Positions 11,269-20,990 of a DNA stretch of 64,000 nucleotides are shown piece by piece (position 1 is the stretch's first letter; each line of letters opens with the position of its first letter). The position numbers were made by a program, and so were the translations under genes. The DNA comes from an uncultured Burkholderiaceae bacterium (GTDB lineage: Bacteria > Pseudomonadota > Gammaproteobacteria > Burkholderiales > Burkholderiaceae): NCBI GenBank assembly GCA_937871985.1, contig CALMPB010000328.1, forward strand, positions 1 through 64,000, in the 5' to 3' direction. The notes under the pieces were generated by a model. The model saw only the letters and a program-made list of their open reading frames with translations. It ran no database searches and had not been told where the DNA came from.

Positions 11269-11808
11269 TCAAGCGGCCAGCGTATCGCGCATGCGGGCCA
11301 ACTGGGCCTGCACGGAAGTATCGAGTACCTGATCGCCGACAAGCACGCGGACACCGCCGATCAGGGCGGGATCGATCGTGACGACCGGCTTGAGTTTTAG
11401 GCCAAACTTTTTTTCAAGGCCGGCGACGAGATCTTGAACCTGCGCATCGTCGAGCGCGAATGCGCTCGTGATTTCGGCAAGCGCGGATCCTTCGAACCGG
11501 TTCTTGAGAAAATCGAACTGCTCGGCGATTTGCGGCAACAGCAAAATGCGATTGTTGTCGACCAGCAGATCGATGAAATTGCGCGCTTTCTGGGAAAGCG
11601 GCTCTTTGACCAGCTCGCAGAACAGCTCGGCGCGCTGCGCGTTGTTCAGACGCGGGTCGGTCAATGCCTCGTGCACATCTTCCAGGCTTGCGATGGCCGC
11701 AAGCTGGTTGACCAGATCCGACCAGGAGGCCAAGCCGGCCTGGTCGTCCCGCACCGAAGCAAACAGCGCTTCGGCGTAAGGTCTGGCAATAGTCGATAAT
11801 TCAGCCAT
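11269..11808 (-). CDS. atpH: F1F0 ATP synthase subunit delta
   Basis: A 179-residue OSCP/delta subunit that joins the peripheral stalk to F1. The N-terminal helical domain starts [15 protein letters not shown]. The C-terminal part contains [17 protein letters not shown], the conserved signature of the family. It starts 12 bases after the atpF stop. Confidence 0.97.
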   Translation of the reverse strand: MAELSTIARPYAEALFASVRDDQAGLASWSDLVNQLAAIASLEDVHEALTDPRLNNAQRAELFCELVKEPLSQKARNFIDLLVDNNRILLLPQIAEQFDFLKNRFEGSALAEITSAFALDDAQVQDLVAGLEKKFGLKLKPVVTIDPALIGGVRVLVGDQVLDTSVQAQLARMRDTLAA

Positions 11809-11820
11809 GGCCCGCCCTGG

Positions 11821-12291
11821 TTAGAGTTGCGCTTTGAGCTGGTCGAGCAGCTCGGCGTGTGCTTTAGCGTCGACTTCACGCTTGAGAATCTGCTCGGCAC
11901 CCTTGATGGCCAGGCTGGCCACGTCGGCGCGCAACGCATCGCGGGCGCGCTTGACTTCCTGCTCGGCATCGAGCTTGGCTTGCGCAATGATGCGGGCCTT
12001 TTCGGCTTCGGCTTCACGCCGGGCTTCGTCGATGATTCCCGCCGATTGCTTCTCGGCTTCGAGAATGCGGGCATGGTTCTCGGTTTTGGAAGAAGCCTCT
12101 ATCAGACTGATCCGTGCCTGGGCCTGGGCCAGATCGGCCTTGCCCTTGTCGGCGGCCGCCAGGCCATCGGCAATTTTTTGACGGCGATCGTCCATTGCTT
12201 TCATCATGGGTGGCCATACGAATTTCATCGTAAACCAGGCCAAGACGAAAAACACGATCATCTGAAAAAAGAGAGTCGCGTTTAAATTCAC
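11821..12291 (-). CDS. atpF: F1F0 ATP synthase subunit b
   Basis: A 156-residue peripheral-stalk subunit: one N-terminal membrane helix (residues about 5-27) followed by a long charged, Ala-rich helix that dimerises. The start is GTG at 12291, with GGGAAA upstream on the minus strand, giving M(V)NLNATLFFQ, the standard N-terminus. It lies in the normal place after atpE. Confidence 0.97.
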   Translation of the reverse strand: MNLNATLFFQMIVFFVLAWFTMKFVWPPMMKAMDDRRQKIADGLAAADKGKADLAQAQARISLIEASSKTENHARILEAEKQSAGIIDEARREAEAEKARIIAQAKLDAEQEVKRARDALRADVASLAIKGAEQILKREVDAKAHAELLDQLKAQL

Positions 12292-12397
12292 GGTCGTTTC
12301 CCTTTAATACCACATGCATCATGCAGCGACCTGCACAACACCGTATATCCAAGTCGCCGCAGCGCCCACAACGGCGGGCACCGCAAACGACAGCTTA

Positions 12398-12414
12398 CCC
12401 GCCACGCCGGCGGG
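12398..12414 (-). promoter_or_regulatory. GC hairpin just downstream of atpE
   Basis: CCCGCC and GGCGGG pair around a five-base loop, about 11 bases after the atpE stop in the transcript. There is no T run, so it is not an ordinary terminator. It could stabilise or delimit an atpE mRNA segment. Confidence 0.5.
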
Positions 12415-12425
12415 CGGTTTCACGC

Positions 12426-12704
<279 letters not shown>

Positions 12705-12744
12705 TCAAAAAAGAAAACTTCTGTGCAAGGAAAACCCTTGCGCC

Positions 12745-12778
12745 TCCGCTTTGCGCCGGAACACCGGCCCAAAGCGGA
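12745..12778 (-). promoter_or_regulatory. Strong hairpin between atpB and atpE
   Basis: TCCGCTTTG (12745-12753) pairs with CAAAGCGGA (12770-12778), and an inner GCCGG/CCGGC stem closes on a four-base loop. In the transcript it begins about seven bases after the atpB stop. No T run follows. This suggests an mRNA processing or protection element rather than a terminator. Confidence 0.6.
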
Positions 12779-12784
12779 AATTCA

Positions 12785-13660
12785 TTAATGGTCTTCGTGG
12801 GCCAGACCTACGTACACCAGGGCCAGCATCATGAAAATGTAAGCCTGCAGGATCACGATAAGGATGTGGAAGATCGCCCACACCGAACCTGCTAAGACCT
12901 GGCCGATGCCCAGGCCCAGGCTGACACCATTAAATCCGGTCCATGCACCACCCAGCAGGGCGATGAGCATGAACAGCAATTCGCCGGCAAACATATTGCC
13001 GAACAACCGCATTCCCAGCGACACGGTCTTGGCGGCGTACTCCATGAGGTTCAGCAGGATGTTGAAGGGAACCAGAAGCAGACCCAGGAAGCCATGGGCA
13101 TGGAAAGGGGACGTAAGCAGGCCTTTGACGAAGCCGTACGGCTTTTTGACCTTGATGCCGTAATAGAGAGTGAGCACCAGCACGCCCAGGGACATGCCCA
13201 TGGGCACGTTCAGGTCGGCCGTAGGCAGAATGCGATGGTAGTACAGAGGGTCGTGATGGCCGCCCAACCCCACGAGCCTGAAGATCCAGCCCAGCAGGTC
13301 GATGGGAACCAGGTCGAGCGTGTTCATCAGGATGACCCAGAGGAAGATCGTCAGGCACAAAGGCGCGACGAACACACGCGATTTTTCGTTGTTGACGATG
13401 CTTTTGGCTTCGTTGTCGACCATGTCGATGAGCATTTCCACGGCGACCTGGAAGCGGCCCGGCACGCCGGTGGTGGCACGCCTGGCGGCGCGCCAAAGGA
13501 AGAAGAGCACGATGACGCCCGTAAGAAGGGACCAGAACATCGAGTCGTAGTTGAGCACGTTGAAATCAGCAATCACCGATTGCTTTGCGCCCAGGCTATT
13601 CAAATGAACCAGGTGATGCTGAATATACTCAGCCTGCGGCGTAATATCACTAGCAGCCAT
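12785..13660 (-). CDS. atpB: F1F0 ATP synthase subunit a
   Basis: A 291-residue membrane subunit of the proton channel. The sequence shows at least five hydrophobic helices, and the conserved region [20 protein letters not shown] contains the essential Arg. Translation is taken from ATG at 13660 ([16 protein letters not shown]), with AAGGGA just upstream; the frame is open 20 codons further back but that extension is highly basic and unlike the family. Confidence 0.97.
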   Translation of the reverse strand: MAASDITPQAEYIQHHLVHLNSLGAKQSVIADFNVLNYDSMFWSLLTGVIVLFFLWRAARRATTGVPGRFQVAVEMLIDMVDNEAKSIVNNEKSRVFVAPLCLTIFLWVILMNTLDLVPIDLLGWIFRLVGLGGHHDPLYYHRILPTADLNVPMGMSLGVLVLTLYYGIKVKKPYGFVKGLLTSPFHAHGFLGLLLVPFNILLNLMEYAAKTVSLGMRLFGNMFAGELLFMLIALLGGAWTGFNGVSLGLGIGQVLAGSVWAIFHILIVILQAYIFMMLALVYVGLAHEDH

Positions 13661-13743
13661 CGGATCCCTTACCCTCGTGAATTTGAAACGAGAACGTGAT
13701 GCAGGCTCTTTGCATCGCATTCATGAATTTTTTTATTGCGCAG

Positions 13744-14226
13744 CTACGGAAGCTTGCGGAACATCATCAACAGCACATAACCTTTCATCACGCAAACCAG
13801 GCCGAACAACATCGCCGGCCAGACCAGCCAGTCGCGCCACCACTGCACAGCCAGCGCCAACAGCAGCGCCGTAGCGCCCAGCTTGATGAATTGGCCGGTC
13901 AAAAAGGCGATTGGACTAGCCGGCTTGGATGCCTTCAGCCTTAGCAGCAAACGCACCGCGAAAAACGCATTGGGCACAAAATAGGCGCCTGCCCCAATAA
14001 GGGCCGAGGCACCTGCCGTACCACCAGCGATAATCCAAGAGACGAGAGCGGCAACAAGCGCCATGACAGCCTGCGCTGCCAGCACCCTGACGAGCCCGCG
14101 CTCGGCCTTGAATTTCAAGGTTGCGCGATCGGCATCGCTTAGCACCAGCTTTGACTCTACCAGCCTGGACTCCGAAGCTGCTTCTTCGGGGTAGCCCGCG
14201 GCTCTCCCCTTGCCTGAAACAACCAC
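13744..14226 (-). CDS. atpI: ATP synthase subunit I (AtpI-type assembly protein)
   Basis: A 160-residue protein with four predicted membrane helices, at the head of the atp operon. In the family it assists c-ring assembly or Mg2+ supply. There is no early ATG. GTG at 14226 has AGGTGT at good spacing, while the GTG three codons earlier (14235) has none, so I prefer 14226. The N-terminal ~45 residues are hydrophilic. AtpI is poorly conserved, so the call rests partly on position. Confidence 0.85.
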   Translation of the reverse strand: MVVSGKGRAAGYPEEAASESRLVESKLVLSDADRATLKFKAERGLVRVLAAQAVMALVAALVSWIIAGGTAGASALIGAGAYFVPNAFFAVRLLLRLKASKPASPIAFLTGQFIKLGATALLLALAVQWWRDWLVWPAMLFGLVCVMKGYVLLMMFRKLP

Positions 14227-14469
14227 GTTGTACACCTGTTAAGCACAAAACCCATGGAGTATAACTTTATTTTGGAACAGTAAGCAACTTGTCAGGCGGG
14301 GGCCTTGTTGTTTGAGCGAAACATGCCGCAACCCCTTCTCCATCGGCAAAAACCCGCGCTGCGCACGCTGCGAAATACGCCGTTGCAGCGTGGCGCGGCA
14401 CGGCCTGCAACCGAGACCAGCCGGCGCTGAAAAGCCTCGGGAACGTGAGCGGCGGAACCGTCCATACCC

Positions 14470-15246
14470 CTAGCGGTTCTTGAATTCCGGGCGGCGCTTT
14501 TCGATGAAGGCCGCCATGCCTTCCTTCTGGTCTTCGGTCGAGAAAAGCGCATGAAAATTACGGCGTTCGAACAGCAACCCTTCCTGCAGCGGGGTTTCAA
14601 ATGCGCGATTCACGCACTCTTTGGCCATCATGACGGAAGGCTGCGATTTGGCGGCGATCAGCGCCGCGGCCTCGAGCGCCTCGTCGAGCAGCCGCTCGGC
14701 GGGCACCACACGCGATACCAGGCCGGCCAGCTCGGCTTCGGCCGCCGTGATCATGCGCCCGGTAAGTATCATGTCCATGGCCTTGGATTTGCCGATGGCC
14801 CGCACCAGGCGCTGCGTACCGCCAAAACCCGGGATGATGCCCAGATTGATCTCGGGCTGGCCGAAACGGGCATTCTCGGCGGCGATGATGAAGTCGCACA
14901 GCATGGCCAGTTCGCACCCGCCGCCCAGCGCGTAGCCGGACACCGCGGCGATGATGGGTTTGCGAATGCGCCGCAGCGCTTCCCAGTCGTGCCCCAGGTA
15001 GTCCTGGTTGAACACGTCGGTGTAAGACCAGTTGCGCATGGCGTCGATATCGGCCCCCGCCGCGAACGCCTTTTCGCTGCCGGTCAGCACCACCGCCCCG
15101 ATATCCGGGTCGGCGTCGAACGTGCGCAGGGCCGCGGCCAGCTCGGCCACCACGTCGTTGTTCAGCGCGTTCAGGGCCTTGGGGCGATCCAGCACCAGCA
15201 ACCCGACGCGGCCGCGAGTTTCAATTTTCACCAATGCTGCGCTCAT
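14470..15246 (-). CDS. Enoyl-CoA hydratase/isomerase family protein
   Basis: A 258-residue crotonase-fold enzyme that hydrates 2-enoyl-CoA. Both catalytic-glutamate contexts are present: GGGCELAMLCD and FGQPEINLGIIPGFGGTQRL. The oxyanion-hole segment AFAAGADI is also seen. The length and sequence resemble short-chain enoyl-CoA hydratases (PaaF/Ech type), but the substrate is not readable. AAGGAG precedes ATG at 15246. It diverges from the M61 peptidase gene with only 28 bases between the start codons. The 234 bases between its stop and atpI show no gene. Confidence 0.9.
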   Translation of the reverse strand: MSAALVKIETRGRVGLLVLDRPKALNALNNDVVAELAAALRTFDADPDIGAVVLTGSEKAFAAGADIDAMRNWSYTDVFNQDYLGHDWEALRRIRKPIIAAVSGYALGGGCELAMLCDFIIAAENARFGQPEINLGIIPGFGGTQRLVRAIGKSKAMDMILTGRMITAAEAELAGLVSRVVPAERLLDEALEAAALIAAKSQPSVMMAKECVNRAFETPLQEGLLFERRNFHALFSTEDQKEGMAAFIEKRRPEFKNR

Positions 15247-15274
15247 GTTGACTCCTTGCAGGTAATATTGAGGA

Positions 15275-17047
15275 ATGAATAAAGAACCATTACTTTACCG
15301 CCTAACGCCGTCCGATCCCGCCGGGCATTGCTTCTCGGTGCAACTGATCATCCGCCAGCCCAGCCCGAAAGGCCAGGAACTGACACTGCCCGCCTGGATT
15401 CCCGGCAGCTACCTCATCCGCGATTTTTCGCGGCAAATCACCAGCATAAGCGCCCGTGGGGGCAAGAAGCCAGTGCCCGTGCGCAAGACCGGCAACCACA
15501 GCTGGCGCTGCGCGCCTTGCGTCGGGCCGCTGACCCTCGAATACACCGTCTACGCCTGGGACCTTTCCGTGCGCGGCGCCCACTTCGACCAGACCCATGC
15601 CTTTTTCAACGGCGCCAGCGTGTTTCTCGGCGCAACCGGGCACGAGCACGAGCCCTGCCACGTGGAATTGCTTGCACCGCCGCACGCCCGCAACTGGAAG
15701 GTCTACACCAGCCTGCCCGAAGCGGCCGGCCACGTCCAGGCCGCGCGCCGCCATGGCTTCGGCATGTACAAGGCCCCCGACTACGACGCGCTGCTCGACC
15801 ACCCGGTCGAAATGGGCACGCCACAGTTCGTCCGCTTCAAGGCGCACGGCGCCGAGCACGAAATGGTGTTCACGGGCCTGGCGCCCAATATCGATCTCAA
15901 GCGCATCGCCGCCGATGCGCAAAAGATCTGCGCCGCCCAGATTGCGCTGTTCGAGCCCGCCAGCAAACGCGCGCCCTTCCTGGACTCGTCCGACCGCTAC
16001 GTCTTCATGACCATGGTCACGGCCGACGGCTACGGCGGGCTGGAACACCGCGCCTCCACCGCGCTGATGGCGGCGCGCACCGACTTGCCGACCATCGGCC
16101 AAAACAACCCCGGCGACAGCTACCAGACTTTCCTGGGGCTGGTCAGCCACGAATACTTCCACACCTGGAACGTCAAGCGCATCAAGCCGGCGGCGTTCGC
16201 GCCCTACGACCTGAGCCGCGAGAACCACACCCGCCTGCTGTGGGTATTCGAAGGATTCACCTCGTATTACGACGACCTGATGCTGCTGCGCTCGGGCGTC
16301 ATCGACCAGGCCGGCTACCTGCGCCTGCTGGGCAAAGCCATCAGCGGCGTGCTTCGCACGCCGGGCCGCCACAAGCAGTCGATTGCGGAAAGCTCCTTCG
16401 ACGCCTGGACCCGCTATTACAAGCAGGACGAGAACTCGCCCAACGCCCTGGTCAGCTACTACACCAAGGGCTCGCTCGCGGCGCTGGGGCTGGACATGAC
16501 GATCCGGCGCGAATCGGGGGGCAGCCGCTCGCTGGACGATGTCATGCGCCTGCTGTGGGACAGATTCGGCCGGGACTTCTACCAGGGTTCCGGCAAGGGC
16601 GTGCCCGAAAACGCCATCGCCCGGCTCATCCGCGAAGCGACCGGCGTCGATATCTCGGACTTCATTGCCCGCTATGTCGAAGGGCGCGAAGATATTCCGC
16701 TGCAATCCTTGCTGTTGCAACAAGGCGTCAAGCTCGAACTGAAAGCCTCATCGCCAACGCCGACGCTCGATGTTCGCACCCGCCCGGCACACGGCGAAAC
16801 CTTGCTGGCGACGGTTTTCGAGGGTGGAGCCGCGCACCGCGCGGGCTTGTCGGCGGGCGACGCACTGGTGGCCGTCAACGGCCTGCGCGTCACCGAGACC
16901 GGCCCCGACCGCCTTTTGCAGGCCTACCAGCCCGGCGACACCGTAACGGTTCATGTGTTCCGGCGCGACGAACTGCATGCCTTCGACGTGACGCTGTCCG
17001 AGCCCGCCAAAACGGAGTGCATCCTGATGGCTGCGGCGCCGGCCTGA
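15275..17047 (+). CDS. M61 family metallopeptidase with PDZ domain (glycyl-aminopeptidase type)
   Basis: A 590-residue protein. The N-terminal beta domain is followed by a gluzincin catalytic domain with zinc motif HEYFH at residues 292-296 and the third ligand Glu at about 326 in the FEGFTSYYDDL motif. A C-terminal PDZ domain lies at about 490-575 (GGAAHRAGLSAGDALVAVNG). No signal peptide is evident, so a cytoplasmic location is likely. M61 members release N-terminal Gly or Ala residues. ATG at 15275 has GAGG immediately upstream. Its last 97 bases overlap the convergent AraC gene. Confidence 0.88.
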   Translation: MNKEPLLYRLTPSDPAGHCFSVQLIIRQPSPKGQELTLPAWIPGSYLIRDFSRQITSISARGGKKPVPVRKTGNHSWRCAPCVGPLTLEYTVYAWDLSVRGAHFDQTHAFFNGASVFLGATGHEHEPCHVELLAPPHARNWKVYTSLPEAAGHVQAARRHGFGMYKAPDYDALLDHPVEMGTPQFVRFKAHGAEHEMVFTGLAPNIDLKRIAADAQKICAAQIALFEPASKRAPFLDSSDRYVFMTMVTADGYGGLEHRASTALMAARTDLPTIGQNNPGDSYQTFLGLVSHEYFHTWNVKRIKPAAFAPYDLSRENHTRLLWVFEGFTSYYDDLMLLRSGVIDQAGYLRLLGKAISGVLRTPGRHKQSIAESSFDAWTRYYKQDENSPNALVSYYTKGSLAALGLDMTIRRESGGSRSLDDVMRLLWDRFGRDFYQGSGKGVPENAIARLIREATGVDISDFIARYVEGREDIPLQSLLLQQGVKLELKASSPTPTLDVRTRPAHGETLLATVFEGGAAHRAGLSAGDALVAVNGLRVTETGPDRLLQAYQPGDTVTVHVFRRDELHAFDVTLSEPAKTECILMAAAPA

Positions 17048-18021
17048 CGCGTTTCGTTGGGGGCTTCGCCAAACCGCTTCCTGTAGGCGGCGGCAAATCG
17101 GCCCAGGTGCGTATACCCCCAGCGCATCGCCACTTCGGAAACATTGGTGTCCACGGAAGCATTCAGCAGTTCCTGCCGTATCTTGTCCAGACGCAGGTTT
17201 CGCAACAACTGCATGGGACTGGCGCCATACTGAAGCTGACACATACGCGACAAGCTCCTCGGGCTCGTACTGCTATGTTCCGCGATGTCATCCAGCGAAA
17301 GGTCTTCGTGCAGATGCGCTTCCATGAATTCTCGTGCGCGCTGCAGACGCCGGGGCACCTGGGCGCAGTCGCCGCCAAAGTAATGCTCGCGCAGAGAAAT
17401 GGATTGCGCGCACAAAAGATGGCGCATCAGCGCCTCTTCGGCAACCCTGGCCTTCAACCAGCCCAATGGCGATGGCTGCGCGGCCTGCTCGCAGAAGTAG
17501 CGCATCAAGGCGTTCCACTGCTCGCCGTCCCCCGAACTCAGGTCGATTCGCCGGTTGAACTTCAGCGGCTCGCCAGGCTGGGAGCCCGTCAAGCTACCGT
17601 ACTCCGCATACAGGCGGCCAAGCGGCACCTTCAAAATGATTTGCGTGGCCCCGGCCTTCCAGTCCAGCCGATGCGGCATATTCGAGGGAAGAATCACCCC
17701 CGACCCAGGCCCGGCTGTCCAGTTGCCTTCATCGCATTCGATATCCACCGATCCAGACAATGGCATCTGGAGCAGCAGGAACTCTCCGGCGGGGCGTGTT
17801 TCTTCGACGGTGACGGCCTCGCCGTACTCGAGCATGCAGACGCTGAGCGCCCCGGCCTTGACGCCATGGAGCCGCGCGGCCAGCGTGGCGCCGCGCGGCT
17901 CCAGGATATGGTCGTTCAAGAGTTCCGCGACGCGCAAGCGGATCTCGTCGACGTCGTCCGAGGCAAGCAGCATGTGCTGCCTGAACAGGGACTCGGTCCA
18001 CGCCGTCAGTAAGTCGGCCAT
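16951..18021 (-). CDS. AraC-family transcriptional regulator, likely activator of the gentisate dioxygenase gene
   Basis: A 356-residue regulator. The N-terminal two-thirds looks like an AraC_binding_2 ligand domain (PAGEFLLLQMPLSGSVDIEC). The C-terminal HTH pair contains DLSLDDIAEHSSTSPRSLSRM and VSEVAMRWGYTHLGRFAAAYRKRFGE. This combination is common among activators of aromatic-ring dioxygenases. ATG at 18021 is chosen because the 48 upstream codons are Trp/Arg-rich and unlike the family. It lies 161 bases after the gentisate dioxygenase gene on the same strand. Its last ~32 residues overlap the M61 gene's 3' end in antisense. Confidence 0.88.
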   Translation of the reverse strand: MADLLTAWTESLFRQHMLLASDDVDEIRLRVAELLNDHILEPRGATLAARLHGVKAGALSVCMLEYGEAVTVEETRPAGEFLLLQMPLSGSVDIECDEGNWTAGPGSGVILPSNMPHRLDWKAGATQIILKVPLGRLYAEYGSLTGSQPGEPLKFNRRIDLSSGDGEQWNALMRYFCEQAAQPSPLGWLKARVAEEALMRHLLCAQSISLREHYFGGDCAQVPRRLQRAREFMEAHLHEDLSLDDIAEHSSTSPRSLSRMCQLQYGASPMQLLRNLRLDKIRQELLNASVDTNVSEVAMRWGYTHLGRFAAAYRKRFGEAPNETRQAGAAAIRMHSVLAGSDSVTSKACSSSRRNT

Positions 18022-18182
18022 TTCCAGCCTCTCGCCTCGCTGAAGAAAGCACGGCCGGGGCGGGCGCCCCGACCAGCATGCTTCAATAGTACGCCAGGCC
18101 CAGGCTCGGAACAACCGTGCGCCCCATCCCCAAACCCCGCCGGGGCGGCGCACCTCCAGGCACATGGAGCGATGGACGTCGA

Positions 18183-19343
18183 TCAGGCCGGAACAAGCCC
18201 CTGTCCAGCCTCCGCCTGGGCCAGCACCGGCTGGTGGCCGCGGTTGTCGGCCAGCATCTCTTCCCGGTAGAAACCCATGTTCTCGATGGTTGGTAGATCA
18301 TTGAAGCAGAACAGGCAGGCATCTTCGGTCTGCGAGGCATTGGCGTGCTCGTGCCAGGCCCAGGAAGGCACACAGAAGATATCGTGTTCCTGCCAGTCGA
18401 AGCGCCGACCGTCGATGATCGAGTAGCCGCGGCCCTTGGCCACCTGGTACAGGAAACTGCCGGTATGGCGATGCGCCTTGCCGACGAATCCGGGCCGCAG
18501 CAGTTGCATGCTGGCGCCCATCGTGGCCATGACATGGCCGCCGGTGACCGGATTGGTGTAGTGCATCAGCATGCCGTCGCAGGGGTTGTCGTCGGCAACC
18601 TTGGCATAGCGCAGCAACGCCTCGTAGGTCGGCTCCCACTGGTACTTGAACAACGGGGAATAGGGCTGGTTCCATTTGACGTCCTGCGGCCGCAAGCCGG
18701 GCGCCCCCCAGATTCCGACGGAGTCGTCCACCGGATGGCCGACGGCCTGATGCAGATCGGGATGCACGCCGAAAAACCCCGCCTCCATGGCGTTTGCCAA
18801 AGGGATGTCCAGCCCGTCCTGCCAGATGCACGGCAGTCCGCCTTCCTCGACCCCGTGCTCGTGCCAGCAGCCATTGGGCGTGATCACGAAATCGTTGGCG
18901 CCCAGCGGCATCTTGTGGCCGTTGACGATGGTGTAGGCGCCACGGCCCTCCATGATGAAGCGCAGCGCCGAAGACGAATGCCAGTGCGCCGAGGCGGCCT
19001 CGCCCGGATGCATCACCTGCAGGCCCGAATACAGCCAACCCACCGCGGCCGCCACATCCCTCCGGCCGGGATTGTCCAGGTAGATGACCCGCCGGCCCGC
19101 TTTTTCCGGCGACACCAACGACACCGAGCGCAGCACGTGCTCGCGCAGGTCACGATATCGCCACAACATCGGCACGGACTGCGACTTGGGCTGCCACGGC
19201 TCGATCTTGTTGGCGACTGTCCACAGCGCCGCCGTGTTCAGCCGTCCCAGCTCCTCGTAATACTCCACCAACTCGGGTGTATCTTCGACAGACGCACGAC
19301 CTGCGACTTCCTCGCGGTAAGCATCGTAAGCGACCTTGGACAT
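18183..19343 (-). CDS. gtdA: Gentisate 1,2-dioxygenase
   Basis: A 386-residue bicupin Fe(II) ring-cleavage enzyme that converts gentisate to maleylpyruvate. The first cupin holds the metal-binding HWHSSSALRFIMEGRG stretch. The second holds HRHTGSFLYQVAKGRG and PSWAWHEHAN. GGAGAA precedes ATG at 19343. The maleylpyruvate isomerase and fumarylpyruvate hydrolase that would complete the pathway are not adjacent; the neighbours are an AraC regulator and a flavoprotein. Related salicylate or 1-hydroxy-2-naphthoate dioxygenases cannot be excluded from sequence alone. Confidence 0.88.
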   Translation of the reverse strand: MSKVAYDAYREEVAGRASVEDTPELVEYYEELGRLNTAALWTVANKIEPWQPKSQSVPMLWRYRDLREHVLRSVSLVSPEKAGRRVIYLDNPGRRDVAAAVGWLYSGLQVMHPGEAASAHWHSSSALRFIMEGRGAYTIVNGHKMPLGANDFVITPNGCWHEHGVEEGGLPCIWQDGLDIPLANAMEAGFFGVHPDLHQAVGHPVDDSVGIWGAPGLRPQDVKWNQPYSPLFKYQWEPTYEALLRYAKVADDNPCDGMLMHYTNPVTGGHVMATMGASMQLLRPGFVGKAHRHTGSFLYQVAKGRGYSIIDGRRFDWQEHDIFCVPSWAWHEHANASQTEDACLFCFNDLPTIENMGFYREEMLADNRGHQPVLAQAEAGQGLVPA

Positions 19344-19457
19344 GATCGATTCTCCTTTGGGGGGCTAACCCGGAATGGGCCCCGGTACTTGAAAGATACC
19401 CAAGGCACATTCCCGCATCTATCCGATTTCTGCCAGACCCCATCCGGGAATCGCCAA

Positions 19458-20417
19458 TCAGCCGCGCCCTCGCTCGATGCGTGCCTGAATGGCCTTGGCG
19501 GCGGTGACGCCGTCGGCCAAGGCGGTTACCACGCAAGGATGCTGGCGCTGCGTGACCTCGCCAATGGCATAGACCCCAGGAAAGCTGGTTTGCGCCGTGG
19601 CCGCGTCGGTCGCGATAAAGCCCTGTTCGCCGCGGCTCAGGTTCAAGCTGCCGGCAAAGCGTGCATTGGGCTCCCAGCCATAGAACACCAGAATCAGGTC
19701 GTAGCGCCGGCCATTGACGGCACACCCCTGGACATCGACCTGGTATTCGCCCACGTGCAATTGCGCAGCTGACATCTGGCGCACGAATTGCTGTTGCGCG
19801 CGCACGTTGCGCGCGTAAACCTGCACCAGCGAAGCGCCATGCCGCATGGCATACAAGGCGTTTTCGAAGGCATTGTCGCCGCCCCCCAGCACGGCCACCT
19901 GCTTGCCCGTGAAGTCTTGCGCCACAATGTGCGCGCCCGGGCCGATCAGTATGGATGAATCCACCGGCATGCCCTTGCCCCCGGCATGCCCGGCTTGAGC
20001 CGGCCCGGCGCCGGCGGCCGCCGTGCCCGCCTCCGGCAGGCCGCGTGCGGTAACGCCCGTGGCCAGCACCACATGCGCGGCGTGAAGCATGATCTCGCCG
20101 CCCTCTCCTTTGACGGTTACGATGAATTCCCGCCCCGCGGACTCGATATGAGCCACGGCATGCGACAACCTCACCGGCACCCCGGCCTGTTCAAGGCTCA
20201 GTTCGAGGTTGTCGGCGACCTGCGGGCCGGTCGCGCCCGGCAGCGAGGCATTCCAGTCGTCGGGAAAAGGATGCATCCGGCACAAACCGCCTATGCGGCT
20301 GCCGGCCTCGAGCAGAATCGGGGCATAGCCCAGGCGCGCCAGCCATACGGCGCACGACACGCCGGCCGGCCCGCCTCCTATAATTACCGCATCGTAGTGT
20401 TCTGTGCTTGCCTGCAT
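19458..20417 (-). CDS. FAD/NAD(P)-dependent oxidoreductase, thioredoxin-reductase-like without CxxC
   Basis: A 319-residue flavoprotein: FAD dinucleotide fold at the N-terminus (IIGGGPAGVSCAVWLARLG), an NAD(P) fold around residue 170 (VAVLGGGDNAFENALYAMRHG), and the C-terminal FAD motif FPGVYAIGEV. The redox-active CxxC of thioredoxin reductase is absent, so it more likely belongs with ferredoxin/flavodoxin reductase-like or unassigned members. ATG at 20417 gives the nucleotide-binding strand at normal distance. It is 114 bases upstream of gtdA on the same strand; a functional link is possible but not shown. It diverges from folB across 174 bases. Confidence 0.82.
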   Translation of the reverse strand: MQASTEHYDAVIIGGGPAGVSCAVWLARLGYAPILLEAGSRIGGLCRMHPFPDDWNASLPGATGPQVADNLELSLEQAGVPVRLSHAVAHIESAGREFIVTVKGEGGEIMLHAAHVVLATGVTARGLPEAGTAAAGAGPAQAGHAGGKGMPVDSSILIGPGAHIVAQDFTGKQVAVLGGGDNAFENALYAMRHGASLVQVYARNVRAQQQFVRQMSAAQLHVGEYQVDVQGCAVNGRRYDLILVFYGWEPNARFAGSLNLSRGEQGFIATDAATAQTSFPGVYAIGEVTQRQHPCVVTALADGVTAAKAIQARIERGRG

Positions 20418-20591
20418 TGCGCTCCGTCCAGTGCATACCCCAGGGTCTCGCGTCCTGGTCACGTGTCACCCTGCATTGTCCTGCATCGCCGCGGACGTGA
20501 CAAACAAACACGCAAGGCCCGACGTATTGCCAGATTCCCGTCCGGCTGCGTAATCGCACTACAATTGCGCCACCCCGTTAAGGTTTACGCC

Positions 20592-20951
20592 ATGTCCACA
20601 CGCCGCATATTCTTCTCGCAACTCGCCCTCGATGCACGCATCGGCATTCTCGAACACGAATTGCGCGCCACCCAGCCCCTGCATATCGATGCGGAAATCG
20701 ACGTCGACGTCAACCAGCCGGTGCACGACCAGAACATACAAACCGTACTGGACTATCGCCTGCTGCGCAACGCCATCGTGCAGGAATGCACCCAGGCGCA
20801 CGTCAATCTGCTGGAAACGCTGATCGAGCAGGTCGTGGATCGCCTGCTGCGCGATTTCGCGGAAATCAGCCGGGTCAGTATCCGCATCAGCAAACCCAAC
20901 GCCTTTTCGGATTGCGCCGCCGTCGGCATCGAGCTGCAGCGCAGCCGCTAA
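20592..20951 (+). CDS. folB: Dihydroneopterin aldolase
   Basis: A 119-residue T-fold enzyme of folate synthesis that converts dihydroneopterin to hydroxymethyl-dihydropterin. The N-terminal FFSQLALDARIGILEHE and the catalytic-region ETLIEQVVDRLL are characteristic, and the length is typical. The frame is open far upstream over the divergent gene, but ATG at 20592 gives the family N-terminus. ttcA follows after 39 bases. Confidence 0.92.
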   Translation: MSTRRIFFSQLALDARIGILEHELRATQPLHIDAEIDVDVNQPVHDQNIQTVLDYRLLRNAIVQECTQAHVNLLETLIEQVVDRLLRDFAEISRVSIRISKPNAFSDCAAVGIELQRSR

Positions 20952-20990
20952 CCTTTATTTGTAGAAACCGCGACACGCCGGTTTATTGCC

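Noticed and set aside
15302..18012. Long antisense and alternate frames across the M61 gene (473 and 894 residues)
   Set aside because: Arg/Pro/His-rich shadows typical of GC-rich DNA; the M61 frame has full domain support.
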